Positions 18,105-27,680 of a DNA stretch of 64,000 nucleotides are shown piece after piece; within the stretch, counting starts at the first letter, position 1; the number at the start of each line of letters is the position of its first letter. Position numbers and translations under genes: made by a program. The notes beneath the pieces were generated by a model, which did no database searches, had not been told where the DNA came from, and saw only the letters and a list, made by a program, of their open reading frames with translations. This DNA is from JAGQPD01 sp020426865 (GTDB lineage: Bacteria > Planctomycetota > Planctomycetia > Pirellulales > Pirellulaceae), in contig JAWKTN010000002.1 in assembly GCA_041399065.1 (NCBI GenBank), positions 868,001 to 932,000 of the forward strand. Direction: 5' to 3'.

Positions 18105-18983
18105 CTACGGATTGTTGGCTACGGCCTTCCTCGCCACTTCCTGTTGTGCCTCGCTTTGCTCAGGGTTTGGCGTGGCGTCCCCCTCTTCCTTGCCGGCAAT
18201 CCAGCGCACCGCGGCAACGAGCGACTTCAGGAAGGCTTCGTTCTGCCAGGTCTCTTCGCGGTGTCCCAAATTGTTGTAGTACATGCGGCCTTCGCCAATC
18301 TGTTTGACCCAAGCGACAGGCACATGGTACGGCCGTTTCAGCTCCGTCTTCGCCATGTCCAGGCTCATTAATACTCGCACCTTCTCCGGCTGCCAGTGCT
18401 TGTACTGATAGATCTCGTCCTGGACCTGGAACTCACTGCCAAACGGTTTCATCGTCGGATGATCGGGGTCATGCACCGCAATCGTCACATGCGAACCAGC
18501 TCCCCAAGGATGTCCGTCAAACGTCCCCCCCACCATATCCCAATATGGTTCGTAGTCACCGTACGTGTCTGTCGCCGAGTGCACACCGATGAACCCATGA
18601 CCTTTTTGGATGAGCCATTCTTTAAAAAAGTAATTGAGATCTTCTTCCGCAATCGGCAACTTGCCGGTGGTATAGAACATCACGATCTCGAAGTCCTGCA
18701 GGATCTTCGGTGTAAAATCCGCTTCGGCGTTTTGCGTGCAGCGGACCGAGAATTCGCCGGTGCGATTACCCAAGTCGATCATGGCCACCTCCGCCACACT
18801 CAACTCGCGACCATCACGATTGACCGAACCATGTTTGAATCCGGCACTCTGCGTGAGCATCAGAATTCGCGGTTTATCCTGAGCTTGAGCCCTGTCGACA
18901 ACAACGCCTAACGCCAGAATCGCTGCCAGGATGGGAAGTACCGTCGCGGCCATGCAAATCGTCCGTTTGATATTTCGCGTCAT
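18105..18983 (-). CDS. Exported ThuA-domain protein
   Basis: A 292-residue protein with a signal peptide (MTRNIKRTICMAATVLPILA..., cleavage near AQA-QD). The ThuA/trehalose-utilisation fold (class I glutamine amidotransferase-like) is evident from 'ILMLTQSAGFKHGSVNRDG', 'HGFIGVHSATDTYGDYEPY' and 'GRMYYNNLGHREETWQNEA'. ThuA-like proteins are abundant in planctomycetes and are usually linked to sugar metabolism, but the reaction is unknown. The C-terminal ~25 residues are a low-complexity Gln/Ala/Glu tail. Confidence 0.88.
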   Translation of the reverse strand: MTRNIKRTICMAATVLPILAAILALGVVVDRAQAQDKPRILMLTQSAGFKHGSVNRDGRELSVAEVAMIDLGNRTGEFSVRCTQNAEADFTPKILQDFEIVMFYTTGKLPIAEEDLNYFFKEWLIQKGHGFIGVHSATDTYGDYEPYWDMVGGTFDGHPWGAGSHVTIAVHDPDHPTMKPFGSEFQVQDEIYQYKHWQPEKVRVLMSLDMAKTELKRPYHVPVAWVKQIGEGRMYYNNLGHREETWQNEAFLKSLVAAVRWIAGKEEGDATPNPEQSEAQQEVARKAVANNP

Positions 18984-19161
18984 GTTTCGCCTCGTTCAGT
19001 GGGTACCAATATGGGATGAATTTCGCCCGTAATCTCGAGCCATATTATTACGACGAATGAACGCTATTGGCAAGCAAGGTCAGTGATTTCATGTCCGACA
19101 ACCGGAATCCCGCCGGGCGACGTATTTCTGGGAAGTTGGTCGCATGAGGGACATCATTGGG

Positions 19162-19167
19162 TATAAT
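19162..19167 (+). promoter_or_regulatory. Possible -10 element just upstream of the nucleotidyltransferase-like gene
   Basis: TATAAT occurs eight bases before the ATG at 19176. If used as a -10 box, transcription would start at or near the start codon, giving a leaderless mRNA. No well-spaced -35 motif was found. Confidence 0.4.
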
Positions 19168-19175
19168 TGAGCATC

Positions 19176-19766
19176 ATGAGCCAGCCCATCCTTCATCCAT
19201 TTTCCTTGCAACGAATGGTCAATGCCGTGGAACGAGTCCGACAGCGTCTGTTGCGCGCAACGCAAGTTTTGGAACAGGCCAATATCCCATATGCGGTGAT
19301 TGGTGGTAACGCTGTCGCCGCTTGGGTCTCACGGGTCGACGAAACCGCCGTCCGCAATACGCAGGATGTCGACATCTTGATCCGCCGTGAGGATTTTGTT
19401 CGCACCAAAGCCGCCTTTGAAGCCGCCGGTTTTGTTCATGGCTCGACGATGGACGTCGAATTCTTCCTCGACGGTCCACAAGCCAAGGTCCGCGATGCCG
19501 TCCATCTGCTCATGGCTGCGGAAAAAGTCAAGGAGCACTACGCGACGGCAACACCGGACGTAGACCAATCGCACCGAGGTCCCGAGTTTCGCGTGATCGA
19601 TCTGCAGCCACTCGTGGAAATGAAACTGAATTCGTGGCGAGATAAAGACCGTACACATCTGCGTGATATGCTCAGCATCGGCCTGATCGACGGCACCTGG
19701 CCGGCTCGATTTCCCGAACTGCTTTCCTCACGACTTCAGGAGTTGATTGATCATCCCGAAGGATAG
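19176..19766 (+). CDS. Nucleotidyltransferase-fold protein (MNT/AbiEii-like)
   Basis: About 196 residues. 'YAVIGGNAVAAW' followed ~20 residues later by 'NTQDVDILIRREDF' matches the GG...W / DxD-like pattern of the minimal nucleotidyltransferase superfamily, to which AbiEii-type toxins belong. A second region ('FRVIDLQPLVEMKLNSWRDKDRTHLRDM') resembles the C-terminal part of such proteins. No antitoxin gene is adjacent, so a toxin role is not supported. It could be an uncharacterised planctomycete nucleotidyltransferase. I chose the ATG at 19176 over a TTG at 19167. Confidence 0.75.
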   Translation: MSQPILHPFSLQRMVNAVERVRQRLLRATQVLEQANIPYAVIGGNAVAAWVSRVDETAVRNTQDVDILIRREDFVRTKAAFEAAGFVHGSTMDVEFFLDGPQAKVRDAVHLLMAAEKVKEHYATATPDVDQSHRGPEFRVIDLQPLVEMKLNSWRDKDRTHLRDMLSIGLIDGTWPARFPELLSSRLQELIDHPEG

Positions 19767-19826
19767 CAATTGCAACGTATTTGCGCCGGTTCACTGGCGG
19801 CAATGGCAAGCTGAAGGCCGGGACAA

Positions 19827-21515
19827 CTACAGCCCCAGCACGTCAATGCCCTGTTCGAGCACAATATCGACGGGTATGCCGAGGCGATTGAGCCGTTCCA
19901 AATCGGCTTGAAGCTGAGCGGGAACGAAGGCCATTTCTTCCACAAACGTCTTGGCGGCTTGATAATCCCCGTCGCCTTGCAACATCAGCAGACGCTTGCT
20001 GAGCCCCTCCATCGCTTGCCGCATCTTTTCTAGGTTGACACGATAGCGTCCGTTCGCCTCGCGCCTAAAGGCGCCTTGTTCGGCAAAATAGTTGAAGCGA
20101 ATCATGTTGGCACGACCGTGAGCGCTGGCGGCACCGAAGCGCACCGATCGAAAAATGCTGGCCATGAACGTCACGTAGTAGTCCATCAACTGGCCGTCGT
20201 TCAACTGTTGCTGTTCGAACAGCTGCGTGACCATATACAGTCCCAAGATATCGGCTTTTCCCTCCTCAAGCGCGCTATAGGTTTCCTTGAGCACGTCGCG
20301 GACCCGCTGTCTGTCCGCGCCGATCGTGTACTTGACGCCCAAGCCATGAGCGACTTCGTGGAACATGGTGTTGCTGAAAAATGCTTCAAACGTGATGTGC
20401 TGACGCTGATCTTCCACGATAATGCGATCGGCGATGGGTATCAGAATCGTGTCGAATTTGGCCCGCATCGCGTTTTTCAATTGCAGTCGTCGCGAACCCT
20501 TTTTCAACTGTACCTGTTCGTCATTCGGCAAGTTGATGGCGATCGTCTTGGACCCGGCGTTGCAATCCCCAGCATAGTAGACGACGTCGTAAGCGTTAAG
20601 ATCCGCGTCCGTTCCAGGTTCTTCCTGCTTGTAGGCATCTGGGACCGGCAGCCCCCGTTGCAACGCCGGCAACATCTCCGCAAATTTCGCCAGTCGCTGA
20701 CTCCACTGCAAGTCCTTGATCAACACATAACATTCGTGTGCCGTCTTGTAACCAAACAATTTGTCCTCATAGTTTTCAATCGGCCCAATCACCACGTCAA
20801 TGTGATTGTCCTTCATGTCCATCCATAACATGTCGCTGTGCTGGTAATCGTCGGACAACAGCGCCGACGCTCGCGCCAAAAGATAGGCCTTGAAACTGTC
20901 CTCCTTGGCCAACGAAGCGGCTTGCCGCAGCAGCTCGGTGGCCCGCTCTGTCGGTTGAGCAAATGCTTCGTGGTACGGAACGGCAATCAGTTGGCCTGCT
21001 TCGCCACGTCGCACCAAGGTGTACTGGCTGGTCATCGCCTCGCGCTGAGTCGGGTGTTCTGCAAGATACTGTTCGAATTCCTCTTTGGTAAGATCAGTCG
21101 GATAATATTGAGCACCGAGCGGTTTTTCTCCGACACCATCAACAAAGGAGTTGTTATTATCCAAACGGTCCCAAGGGCCGTAGTTAATTTCTGCAAAACG
21201 GCGCACCTGGGAATCGTCGATGGACGACAGTACCTTGTCTTTATCGCCGCTCGCCTCCAACCAGAAGATCGCATCCATCTGTTCGGCTGCCTCGATCAAC
21301 AGTCGCAGCACCTGCCGTTGTTTGTTGTCGAGCGAACTGAGGTCCGCCGTCAGCTTTACCGGGACGTACTTATTCCACCGAGTCGTCTCTTGGGCGACCG
21401 ATTGTCCTTCGCCGGCCCGTGCCCACAAACTGCACAGGGCCAGCGCGAGGCATATCCGTAAACGATTCCAATAACAACGTTGTCCTTCGGTTGATCCAGC
21501 CAAGCGGTCACGCAT
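19827..21515 (-). CDS. Exported zinc peptidase resembling M49 dipeptidyl-peptidase III
   Basis: A ~562-residue protein with an N-terminal hydrophobic signal ('RLRICLALALCSLWARAGEG'). The metal site is visible as 'MFHEVAHGLGVKYTIG' (HEXXH form), with a downstream 'ALEEGKADILGLYMV' that supplies the third ligand. Eukaryotic M49 enzymes have HEXXXH; some bacterial members have HEXXH. The start I chose (21515, MRDRLAGS) has an AAGGT motif upstream and gives a plausible signal peptide. The frame remains open a further 92 codons but that region lacks coding character. The enzyme would cleave dipeptides from peptides in the periplasm; this is inferred from the family. Confidence 0.75.
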   Translation of the reverse strand: MRDRLAGSTEGQRCYWNRLRICLALALCSLWARAGEGQSVAQETTRWNKYVPVKLTADLSSLDNKQRQVLRLLIEAAEQMDAIFWLEASGDKDKVLSSIDDSQVRRFAEINYGPWDRLDNNNSFVDGVGEKPLGAQYYPTDLTKEEFEQYLAEHPTQREAMTSQYTLVRRGEAGQLIAVPYHEAFAQPTERATELLRQAASLAKEDSFKAYLLARASALLSDDYQHSDMLWMDMKDNHIDVVIGPIENYEDKLFGYKTAHECYVLIKDLQWSQRLAKFAEMLPALQRGLPVPDAYKQEEPGTDADLNAYDVVYYAGDCNAGSKTIAINLPNDEQVQLKKGSRRLQLKNAMRAKFDTILIPIADRIIVEDQRQHITFEAFFSNTMFHEVAHGLGVKYTIGADRQRVRDVLKETYSALEEGKADILGLYMVTQLFEQQQLNDGQLMDYYVTFMASIFRSVRFGAASAHGRANMIRFNYFAEQGAFRREANGRYRVNLEKMRQAMEGLSKRLLMLQGDGDYQAAKTFVEEMAFVPAQLQADLERLNRLGIPVDIVLEQGIDVLGL

Positions 21516-21889
21516 ATGGGTTACCTTGTCGCAGTTGATTGCTACTTTTGAATCACCACTTCCGTAGGTCGTCGCGGAACAGACAACCACAGTATCACCA
21601 CTTCCCCCCAACCGGCAACCCGTGGGCGTCGCCGGAAGGCGCCGGAACAGGTTTACTTTGAGAACCCTTGGGGCTATGATTGATAGCAGGAGTACTACTG
21701 AACAGGTAACCGGTAAGCTCGGTAGGCGACTTCGACGATGCCTCCAGTGGTGACTTCGACGAAGTTTGGGTGCTGGTAGTCTCTTTAGCAATGCACAAGT
21801 CCAGCGTGTAAGACGTTGGCGAAGATTCCAGCGAGGGAAAATTCGCCGGTAGTCGTGTGGTCGTCCTCGAATTCAATGCGAGTACAAAC
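21516..21889. other. Divergent intergenic region
   Basis: About 370 bases between the M49-like and Uma2 genes. It should hold both promoters. It contains a partly duplicated motif (GACTTCGACGA at about 21727 and 21752). Frames in this stretch have no recognisable motif. Confidence 0.5.
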
Positions 21890-22582
21890 ATGAGCATATC
21901 ATCAGCCAACAAGGAGGTATTTTATCCGGAAAGTGATGGACAACCGATGGCGGAGAATACGCTCCAATTCGAATGGATTACGATGCTCAAGGGGAATCTC
22001 GACGCAGTATTTGCCCGTGACCCCCAGGTGTTTGTCGCCGGCGACCTCTTTTGGTACCCGGTCGAGGGGAACAACAAAATCAGATCCGCACCCGATACGA
22101 TGGTGGTATTTGGCCGCCCGAAAGGCCACCGCAGTTCGTATTTGCAGTGGCGGGAAGATAACATTGCTCCGCAAGTCGTCTTTGAGGTTCTTTCGCCGGG
22201 AAACTCCTCGAGCGAAATGGATCGGCGCTGGCAATTTTTTCAAAATTATGGCGTAGAAGAATATTATCTCGTCGACCCGGACAACTTCTCCGTAAAGGGA
22301 TGGCTCCGTCGCGATGGAGAATTACAGCCAATCGAAGCAGCCCACACTTGGACCAGCCCACGATTAGGCATTCGTTTCGCCGTCGACAAAGATTCGGTCC
22401 AAGTCTTCCGACCCGACGGGGTGCGATTTGCTACCTTCTTGGAGATGTACGAACAGGGCCAGACCGAAGCGCAGCGGGCCGACACCGAAGCGCAGCGAGC
22501 CGAGGCTGCAGCGCGCCGCGTCGCGGCGCTTGAAAGTCGCCTGCGATCACTAGGATACGACGTAGAACAATCGGAAGATTGA
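21890..22582 (+). CDS. Uma2-family (DUF820) putative endonuclease
   Basis: About 230 residues. The restriction-endonuclease-like core is visible: 'VAGDLFWYPVEGN', 'SAPDTMVVFGRPKG', 'PQVVFEVLSPGNSSSEMDRR' and 'VEEYYLVDPDNFSVKGW'. These supply the acidic and E-x-K-like elements of the PD-(D/E)XK fold. The last ~45 residues are a charged coiled coil with a short repeat (EAQRADTEAQRAEAAARR). Uma2 genes are highly multiplied in cyanobacteria and planctomycetes, and their function is unknown. I chose the ATG at 21890. Confidence 0.85.
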   Translation: MSISSANKEVFYPESDGQPMAENTLQFEWITMLKGNLDAVFARDPQVFVAGDLFWYPVEGNNKIRSAPDTMVVFGRPKGHRSSYLQWREDNIAPQVVFEVLSPGNSSSEMDRRWQFFQNYGVEEYYLVDPDNFSVKGWLRRDGELQPIEAAHTWTSPRLGIRFAVDKDSVQVFRPDGVRFATFLEMYEQGQTEAQRADTEAQRAEAAARRVAALESRLRSLGYDVEQSED

Positions 22583-22675
22583 TTCTCGCGCCGTTGTTCA
22601 CCGCCGTTGTCGGTTGCTCGCGCGATCAACTGGCTGTCCTCCGATTCGTCACATGTTCTCATCCCAAGTCGCAGC

Positions 22676-22742
22676 GGATACCTCGAACCACATAGTATCC
22701 CACACGGTTTGGCCCGCCGGATACCTCGAACCACATAGTATC
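22676..22742. repeat. 24-bp direct repeat pair with an adjacent short tandem repeat
   Basis: GATACCTCGAACCACATAGT (within an identical 24-base block) occurs at 22676-22699 and 22719-22742, spaced 43 bases apart. Immediately downstream the motif GGGATGGATCG is duplicated (about 22751-22773). This lies in the ~290-base gap upstream of the first CRTAC1 gene. Confidence 0.8.
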
Positions 22743-22876
22743 GTACCAACGGGATGGATCGACGGGATGGATCGGCGGGAACGCGCCAGAGCAAACCGCT
22801 TTACTGTGTCCCAGACGTAGCGTATCATACGACGTGATCTGATCACCTCTTGTCCGTTACAAATGGCACTAGTCTC

Positions 22877-24601
22877 ATGTTTCGCGTCAGCTCGTTTCGG
22901 TTCCGCGTGGTTGTTCAAGTTGCGGCCCTTGCCCCGGCAGTCTGTGGACCGATTTCGGCACAGCCCCTGCAGAAAAATGTTATTCGCTTCGATGATCTCA
23001 CGGACAAATCAGGCATTACCTTTCGCCATACCGACGGCGGTAGCGGCCAGCACTATATCGTGGAAGTCATGAGCGGGGGCGTTGCACTGTTCGACTACGA
23101 CCGGGATGGCGATGTCGATATCTACTTCCTCAATGGCTCTCGGCAACCAACTGGCGACGCACCGGTTGAGCGGGCGACGTCAACTTCCCCCGATCCGACG
23201 CCCCCACGCAACGCACTCTATCGAAACGATGGTGACTGGAAATTCACGGACGTAACCACGGTAGCCGGAGTCGGCGATCGCGGACACGGACTGGGGGTCA
23301 CCGTGGGCGATTACGACAACGACGGTGACCAAGATCTGTACCTGAACAACTTCGGCCCAAACGTCCTCTACCGCAACAACGGCGATGGCACGTTTTCCGA
23401 TGTCACGCAACAAGCGGGCCTAGCCAATGGCAATCGCGTCGGCGCAGGAACGTGCTTCGCGGACATCGACGCCGACGGTGATCTCGATTTGTATGTCGCG
23501 AATTACGTCAAGTTCTCCTATAAGAGCCATGTCCCCCGCTCCAAGCAAGGCTACGCCATTTACGGCTCTCCAGCTGACTACCCTCCCGATTCTGACTCGC
23601 TGTTCCGCAACAACGGCGACGGGACGTTCACCGACATTAGCCACAGCTCCGGCATCGACGCTGTCGCTGCCCCTAGCATGGGCATGATCTGCACCGACTA
23701 CGACAACGACGGCGACACCGACATCTTCGTAGCTAATGACGGCGCGGCAAATTTTCTGTTCGAAAATGATGGCCATGGAGCTTTTACCGAAATCGGCCTG
23801 CTCCGCGGCTTCAGCTACGACGCCTCCGGCAAGGTCCACGCCAGCATGGGCATCGACGTCGCCGACTTCAATCACGATTCGTACGCTGATGTACACGTTA
23901 CTTCATTTCAGGGGGAAGTGGCGACGCTCTATCGCAACGCTGCCGGCGCGTTGTTGGAGGATGTGACGCTGGCGTCGCGAGCGGGTAGCGGGACACTCCT
24001 TCCGGTTACCTGGGGTAACGGCTTTGCCGACTTTGACCAAGATGGCTGGAAGGATATCTTCATCGCCTGCGGGCACCTCAACAAAAACGTCCAGCGTTAC
24101 GATCAAGCGGCACGGTACGATTCGCCCAACGTGTTACTTCGCAATGTCGACGGAGAACGTTTCGCTGACGTATCGCAGACCGGCGGCGAAGGATTGCAGG
24201 TCGCCGCCAGTTCGCGAGGATTGGGGCTGGACGACCTTGACAACGACGGCGACGTTGACATCGTGATCCTCAATGCCAATGCGCTTCCCACTTTGCTGAT
24301 GAATAGGACTGAAACCAAGCATCACTGGCTTTCGATTTCGCTGCAAGGCACTCGATCAAACCGCGACGGCGTGGGAGCCAAAGTGGAGGTTGTGTCGCAA
24401 GGCTTGAATCAATCCGACGAGGTTCACAGTGGCCGCGGGTACCAAGGACACTTTGGTTCGCGTTTGCATTTCGGATTAGGTGACCATACCGTAGTGGATC
24501 GCGTGACCGTCCGCTGGATCGGCGGCACTCGAACCGAACTGCAGGACGTCGCGTGCGACCAGCACATTGTGATTCGCGAAGAGACAACGACATCCCGATA
24601 G
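22877..24601 (+). CDS. CRTAC1-family exported protein (VCBS/FG-GAP repeats plus ASPIC/UnbV)
   Basis: A ~574-residue protein with a signal peptide starting MFRVSSFRFRVVVQ. It has at least six FG-GAP/VCBS-like calcium-binding repeats with D-x-D-x-D-G motifs (for example 'FDYDRDGDVDIYFLNG', 'GDYDNDGDQDLYLNNFG', 'DYDNDGDTDIFVANDG'), predicted to form a beta-propeller. The C-terminal ASPIC/UnbV domain includes 'SLQGTRSNRDGVGAKVEV' and 'GYQGHFGSRLHFGLGD'. Such proteins are abundant in planctomycetes and presumably sit outside the cytoplasm; the ligand is unknown. A paralogue of the same architecture lies at 25980-27647, separated only by a TPR gene. Confidence 0.9.
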   Translation: MFRVSSFRFRVVVQVAALAPAVCGPISAQPLQKNVIRFDDLTDKSGITFRHTDGGSGQHYIVEVMSGGVALFDYDRDGDVDIYFLNGSRQPTGDAPVERATSTSPDPTPPRNALYRNDGDWKFTDVTTVAGVGDRGHGLGVTVGDYDNDGDQDLYLNNFGPNVLYRNNGDGTFSDVTQQAGLANGNRVGAGTCFADIDADGDLDLYVANYVKFSYKSHVPRSKQGYAIYGSPADYPPDSDSLFRNNGDGTFTDISHSSGIDAVAAPSMGMICTDYDNDGDTDIFVANDGAANFLFENDGHGAFTEIGLLRGFSYDASGKVHASMGIDVADFNHDSYADVHVTSFQGEVATLYRNAAGALLEDVTLASRAGSGTLLPVTWGNGFADFDQDGWKDIFIACGHLNKNVQRYDQAARYDSPNVLLRNVDGERFADVSQTGGEGLQVAASSRGLGLDDLDNDGDVDIVILNANALPTLLMNRTETKHHWLSISLQGTRSNRDGVGAKVEVVSQGLNQSDEVHSGRGYQGHFGSRLHFGLGDHTVVDRVTVRWIGGTRTELQDVACDQHIVIREETTTSR

Positions 24602-24633
24602 TCCTCTGCCTCGAGCACCCGGCGAGAAATACC

Positions 24634-25980
24634 ATGCAAAGTACCGAATCGTTCTCAAAGTCGTGCGGGCCCGGAGCTTCACCTGCATCGTACTTGCTGA
24701 TCGTCTTGACATGCGTGGTTGTTATTCGGGGAGTCGCAGCGGATGACAATCCACCGGTTGCGTTAACCGACCAAGCATCGGCCGAGGCAGACGCTTTGCG
24801 GACCGAACAGTACGAAATTGCCAATCGACTGATCGAGCGGTATCCCGACGACTTTGAGTCGTTGCGGATCTTGGGGTTTGTACACAGTTGCCATGGAAAC
24901 TTCGACGAGATGCGACGCTGCTGGCTGAAATGTGTTCAGTTACAGCCCCAGCGAGTCGACGTGCTGGACCAATTGGCCAAACAGGCCGCCAAAGTTGAAC
25001 AGTACGACGAGGCACTGGACTATTGGCAGCGGGCACAAGATATCGACGAAGACGATCCAGGTCTGTCGCAACAAATAGGCGATACGCTACTTAAGCTCGG
25101 ACGTGCTGCCGAGGCACGGCAACAGCTGCAGCAAGCAGTACAAGCCAATCCACAGGATACGCAATCGGTTTACTTGTTGGGGGAAGCGTGCTACCGGATG
25201 CGAGATTATGATGCCGCCAGGGAGAATTACTTGAAAGTCACACGTCTGGCACCGACGCACGCCCAAGCCTACTATGGCCTGATGCGCACCTACGCGCAGC
25301 TCAAGCAACCCGACGAGGCCAACCGCTGCGCTGATCAGTTTCGGAAGCTCGAATCAGCCGCCGCGGAGGCCGACCGCCAGTTTCGCCAACAGTTCAATGA
25401 CCTAACACAAATGCAAACCAATCTGGCCCACACCTGTATCGACGCAGGACGCGTCTATCTGCGAAACAAGGCCGATTGGAACGATTCAGAAAAACTCTGG
25501 AAACGAGCCCTGGAGCTCAGTCCCCAGTTCTCAATGCCGCGGTCGCTGCTGGCGGCGCTGTACATTCAGCAGCAAAAAAACACCAATGCGCTCGCCCAAT
25601 ATCTGGAGCTCGCCAAACTGGAACCCAACGTTCTGGATCATCAGCAGCGAATTGGGTTCTTGCAGGCCAGCGTCGGCAACCTGAAAGGTGCGGAGGCGGC
25701 GATGGAACGGATCATCGCCCTGGCACCAAACGACTCGACCGGCTATCGTTCGCTGTGCAAGTTGTATCTCAACTCAAAACAGCAGCCAGCCCGAGCACTG
25801 CAGCTTGCCCAGCGCGCCGTACAACTGGATCCCGCGGCCGACAGCTATTTTGTGCTTGGGTGGGCACGTGCGGTCAACGGACAGCGCCAAGGGGCATTGG
25901 AAGCATTGCAACAAGCCACGAAGTTAGATCCCGATAACGCGACATATCGCCAGTTGTTCGAATTGGTTAGAAAGAACTAA
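24634..25980 (+). CDS. Exported TPR-repeat protein
   Basis: A ~448-residue protein with a signal peptide ending near 'VAADD' and about ten TPR units ('IANRLIERYPDDFESLRILG', 'ARENYLKVTRLAPTHAQAYY', 'AQYLELAKLEPNVLDHQQRI'). It lies between two CRTAC1 genes, and its stop codon overlaps the next start (TAATG), so it is translationally coupled to the second one. The context suggests a scaffold for the CRTAC1 proteins in the periplasm. I chose the ATG at 24634; the frame is open further upstream into the previous gene. Confidence 0.88.
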   Translation: MQSTESFSKSCGPGASPASYLLIVLTCVVVIRGVAADDNPPVALTDQASAEADALRTEQYEIANRLIERYPDDFESLRILGFVHSCHGNFDEMRRCWLKCVQLQPQRVDVLDQLAKQAAKVEQYDEALDYWQRAQDIDEDDPGLSQQIGDTLLKLGRAAEARQQLQQAVQANPQDTQSVYLLGEACYRMRDYDAARENYLKVTRLAPTHAQAYYGLMRTYAQLKQPDEANRCADQFRKLESAAAEADRQFRQQFNDLTQMQTNLAHTCIDAGRVYLRNKADWNDSEKLWKRALELSPQFSMPRSLLAALYIQQQKNTNALAQYLELAKLEPNVLDHQQRIGFLQASVGNLKGAEAAMERIIALAPNDSTGYRSLCKLYLNSKQQPARALQLAQRAVQLDPAADSYFVLGWARAVNGQRQGALEALQQATKLDPDNATYRQLFELVRKN

Positions 25981-27647
25981 TGTTGCCTTTGCGTTGGTGG
26001 ACGATAGCAGCCATGTCCGTCGCCTGGTTCGTTACCGCAGAATACAGTGCGGTAGCGGCCGAAACGAAGTTGCATTTTGTCGACGTTAGTGCGGAATCGG
26101 GAATTGGGTTCCACCATTCGGACGGCAGCAGTGGCCGTTATTATATCATCGAATACGTGGCATCCGGATTGGCGTTGTTCGATTACGACAACGATGGCGA
26201 CGTCGACATCTACTTTCTAAATGGCGCGAAGCTACCGGGCAACACCCAATCCTCGCTCCCCACCAACGCGCTCTACCGTAATGACGGCAATTGGAAGTTT
26301 ACCGATGTCACACAGTTGGCCGGAGTGGGTGATGCCGGTCATGGCCTGGGTGTCACAGCGGCGGACTACGACGGCGATGGACATCGCGACCTGTACATCA
26401 ACAATTTTGGAGCCAACGTCCTGTACCACAACAATGGTGATGGTACATTCAGCAACTTGACCGCGGCAGCCGGCGTCGGCAATGGGAAGCGTGTTGGCGC
26501 GGGCACGAGTTTTTTCGACGCCGATCGCGATGGCGATCTGGATCTGTACGTCAGCAACTATATCCAGTTCGATTTCACCAAGCATACGACTCGCCGTCGC
26601 AACGGATTTACCACGTACGCCAGCCCATTGGACTTTCCGCCGGACCCTGACAGCTTGTTCCGCAACAATGGCGACGGCACATTCACGGACATCAGCAAGG
26701 AATCGGGAGTTGGCAAGCCGGCCGGATACGGCATGGGGCTTGTCTGCAGCGACTACGACAACGATGGCGACGTGGATCTACTCGTGGGCAACGACACCGG
26801 AGCCAATTTCCTATTCGTCAATGATGGAACCGGACATTTCTCTGAAGATGGCTTGCTGGCCGGATTCGCGTACGACGGAGCGGGCGGCATCCAAGGCACA
26901 ATGGGTGTCGAGTGCGAAGATGTGGACGCGGATGGATGGTTCGACGTTCATGTGACATCGTATCAAAGCGAAATTGCCACTCTCTATCACAACGTTCGCG
27001 GCTCATTCGAGGATGTGACTAGTCAAAGCGGCGTTGGCCAAGGCACCCTGGTCCCCGTGACCTGGGGCAACGTGTTGGCGGACTTCGACAACGATGGTGA
27101 CCGTGATCTGTTTATCGCCTGCGGCCACATCTACGACAACGTCGATAAGTTCGACAGCGAGGGAGCGTACGCCACTCGAAATCTGTTATTCGAGAACCAA
27201 GGCGGCGGCCGATTTGTCAACGTTTCCGATCAAGCGGGGCCGGGACTGCAATCCGCGTTTAGCAGTCGCGGTGCCGCCGTCGACGACCTGGACAACGATG
27301 GCGACTTGGATATCGTCGTGCTTAACTCACGCGGCAGACCAACGATCCTTCGCAACGAATGCACCGGCGGCCATCATTGGTTATCTCTTCGGTTGCACGG
27401 AAAACCACCCAACCGTGATGCCGTCGGTGCGCGCATCGTCGTCACAACAAATCAGCGACAGTATGGTGAGAAGCGGAATGGACGTGGCTACCAAAGCTAT
27501 TTCGGCGATCGACTTCATTTCGGCCTGAAGGATCAGCAGCGTGTCGAGTCCGTGGAGGTACTGTGGCCTGAGTTACGCAACAAACCGAGACAAATACAGC
27601 TGCTGCGAGACGTGCCGGTTGATCGCGTCTTTGACGTTCAGCAGTAG
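25980..27647 (+). CDS. Second CRTAC1-family exported protein (VCBS repeats plus ASPIC/UnbV)
   Basis: A 555-residue protein starting with a signal peptide (MLPLRWWTIAAMSVAWFVTA) and closely similar in layout to the protein at 22877-24601. The shared features include 'FDYDNDGDVDIYFLNGAKL', 'DYDNDGDVDLLVGNDTGA', 'ADFDNDGDRDLFIACGHIY' and the UnbV segment 'RLHGKPPNRDAVGARIVV'. The start codon overlaps the stop of the TPR gene by one base (TAATG), indicating co-translation. The three genes 22877-27647 form one operon, probably arisen by duplication of the CRTAC1 gene around a TPR gene. Confidence 0.9.
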   Translation: MLPLRWWTIAAMSVAWFVTAEYSAVAAETKLHFVDVSAESGIGFHHSDGSSGRYYIIEYVASGLALFDYDNDGDVDIYFLNGAKLPGNTQSSLPTNALYRNDGNWKFTDVTQLAGVGDAGHGLGVTAADYDGDGHRDLYINNFGANVLYHNNGDGTFSNLTAAAGVGNGKRVGAGTSFFDADRDGDLDLYVSNYIQFDFTKHTTRRRNGFTTYASPLDFPPDPDSLFRNNGDGTFTDISKESGVGKPAGYGMGLVCSDYDNDGDVDLLVGNDTGANFLFVNDGTGHFSEDGLLAGFAYDGAGGIQGTMGVECEDVDADGWFDVHVTSYQSEIATLYHNVRGSFEDVTSQSGVGQGTLVPVTWGNVLADFDNDGDRDLFIACGHIYDNVDKFDSEGAYATRNLLFENQGGGRFVNVSDQAGPGLQSAFSSRGAAVDDLDNDGDLDIVVLNSRGRPTILRNECTGGHHWLSLRLHGKPPNRDAVGARIVVTTNQRQYGEKRNGRGYQSYFGDRLHFGLKDQQRVESVEVLWPELRNKPRQIQLLRDVPVDRVFDVQQ

Positions 27648-27680
27648 CTTGGTGCCACAGTCCGTCACGCTGCGGGCAGC

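Noticed and set aside
21595..21912. 105-codon minus-strand frame upstream of the M49-like gene
   Set aside because: Low-complexity Ser/Thr/Pro composition that reflects a short DNA duplication; no motif.
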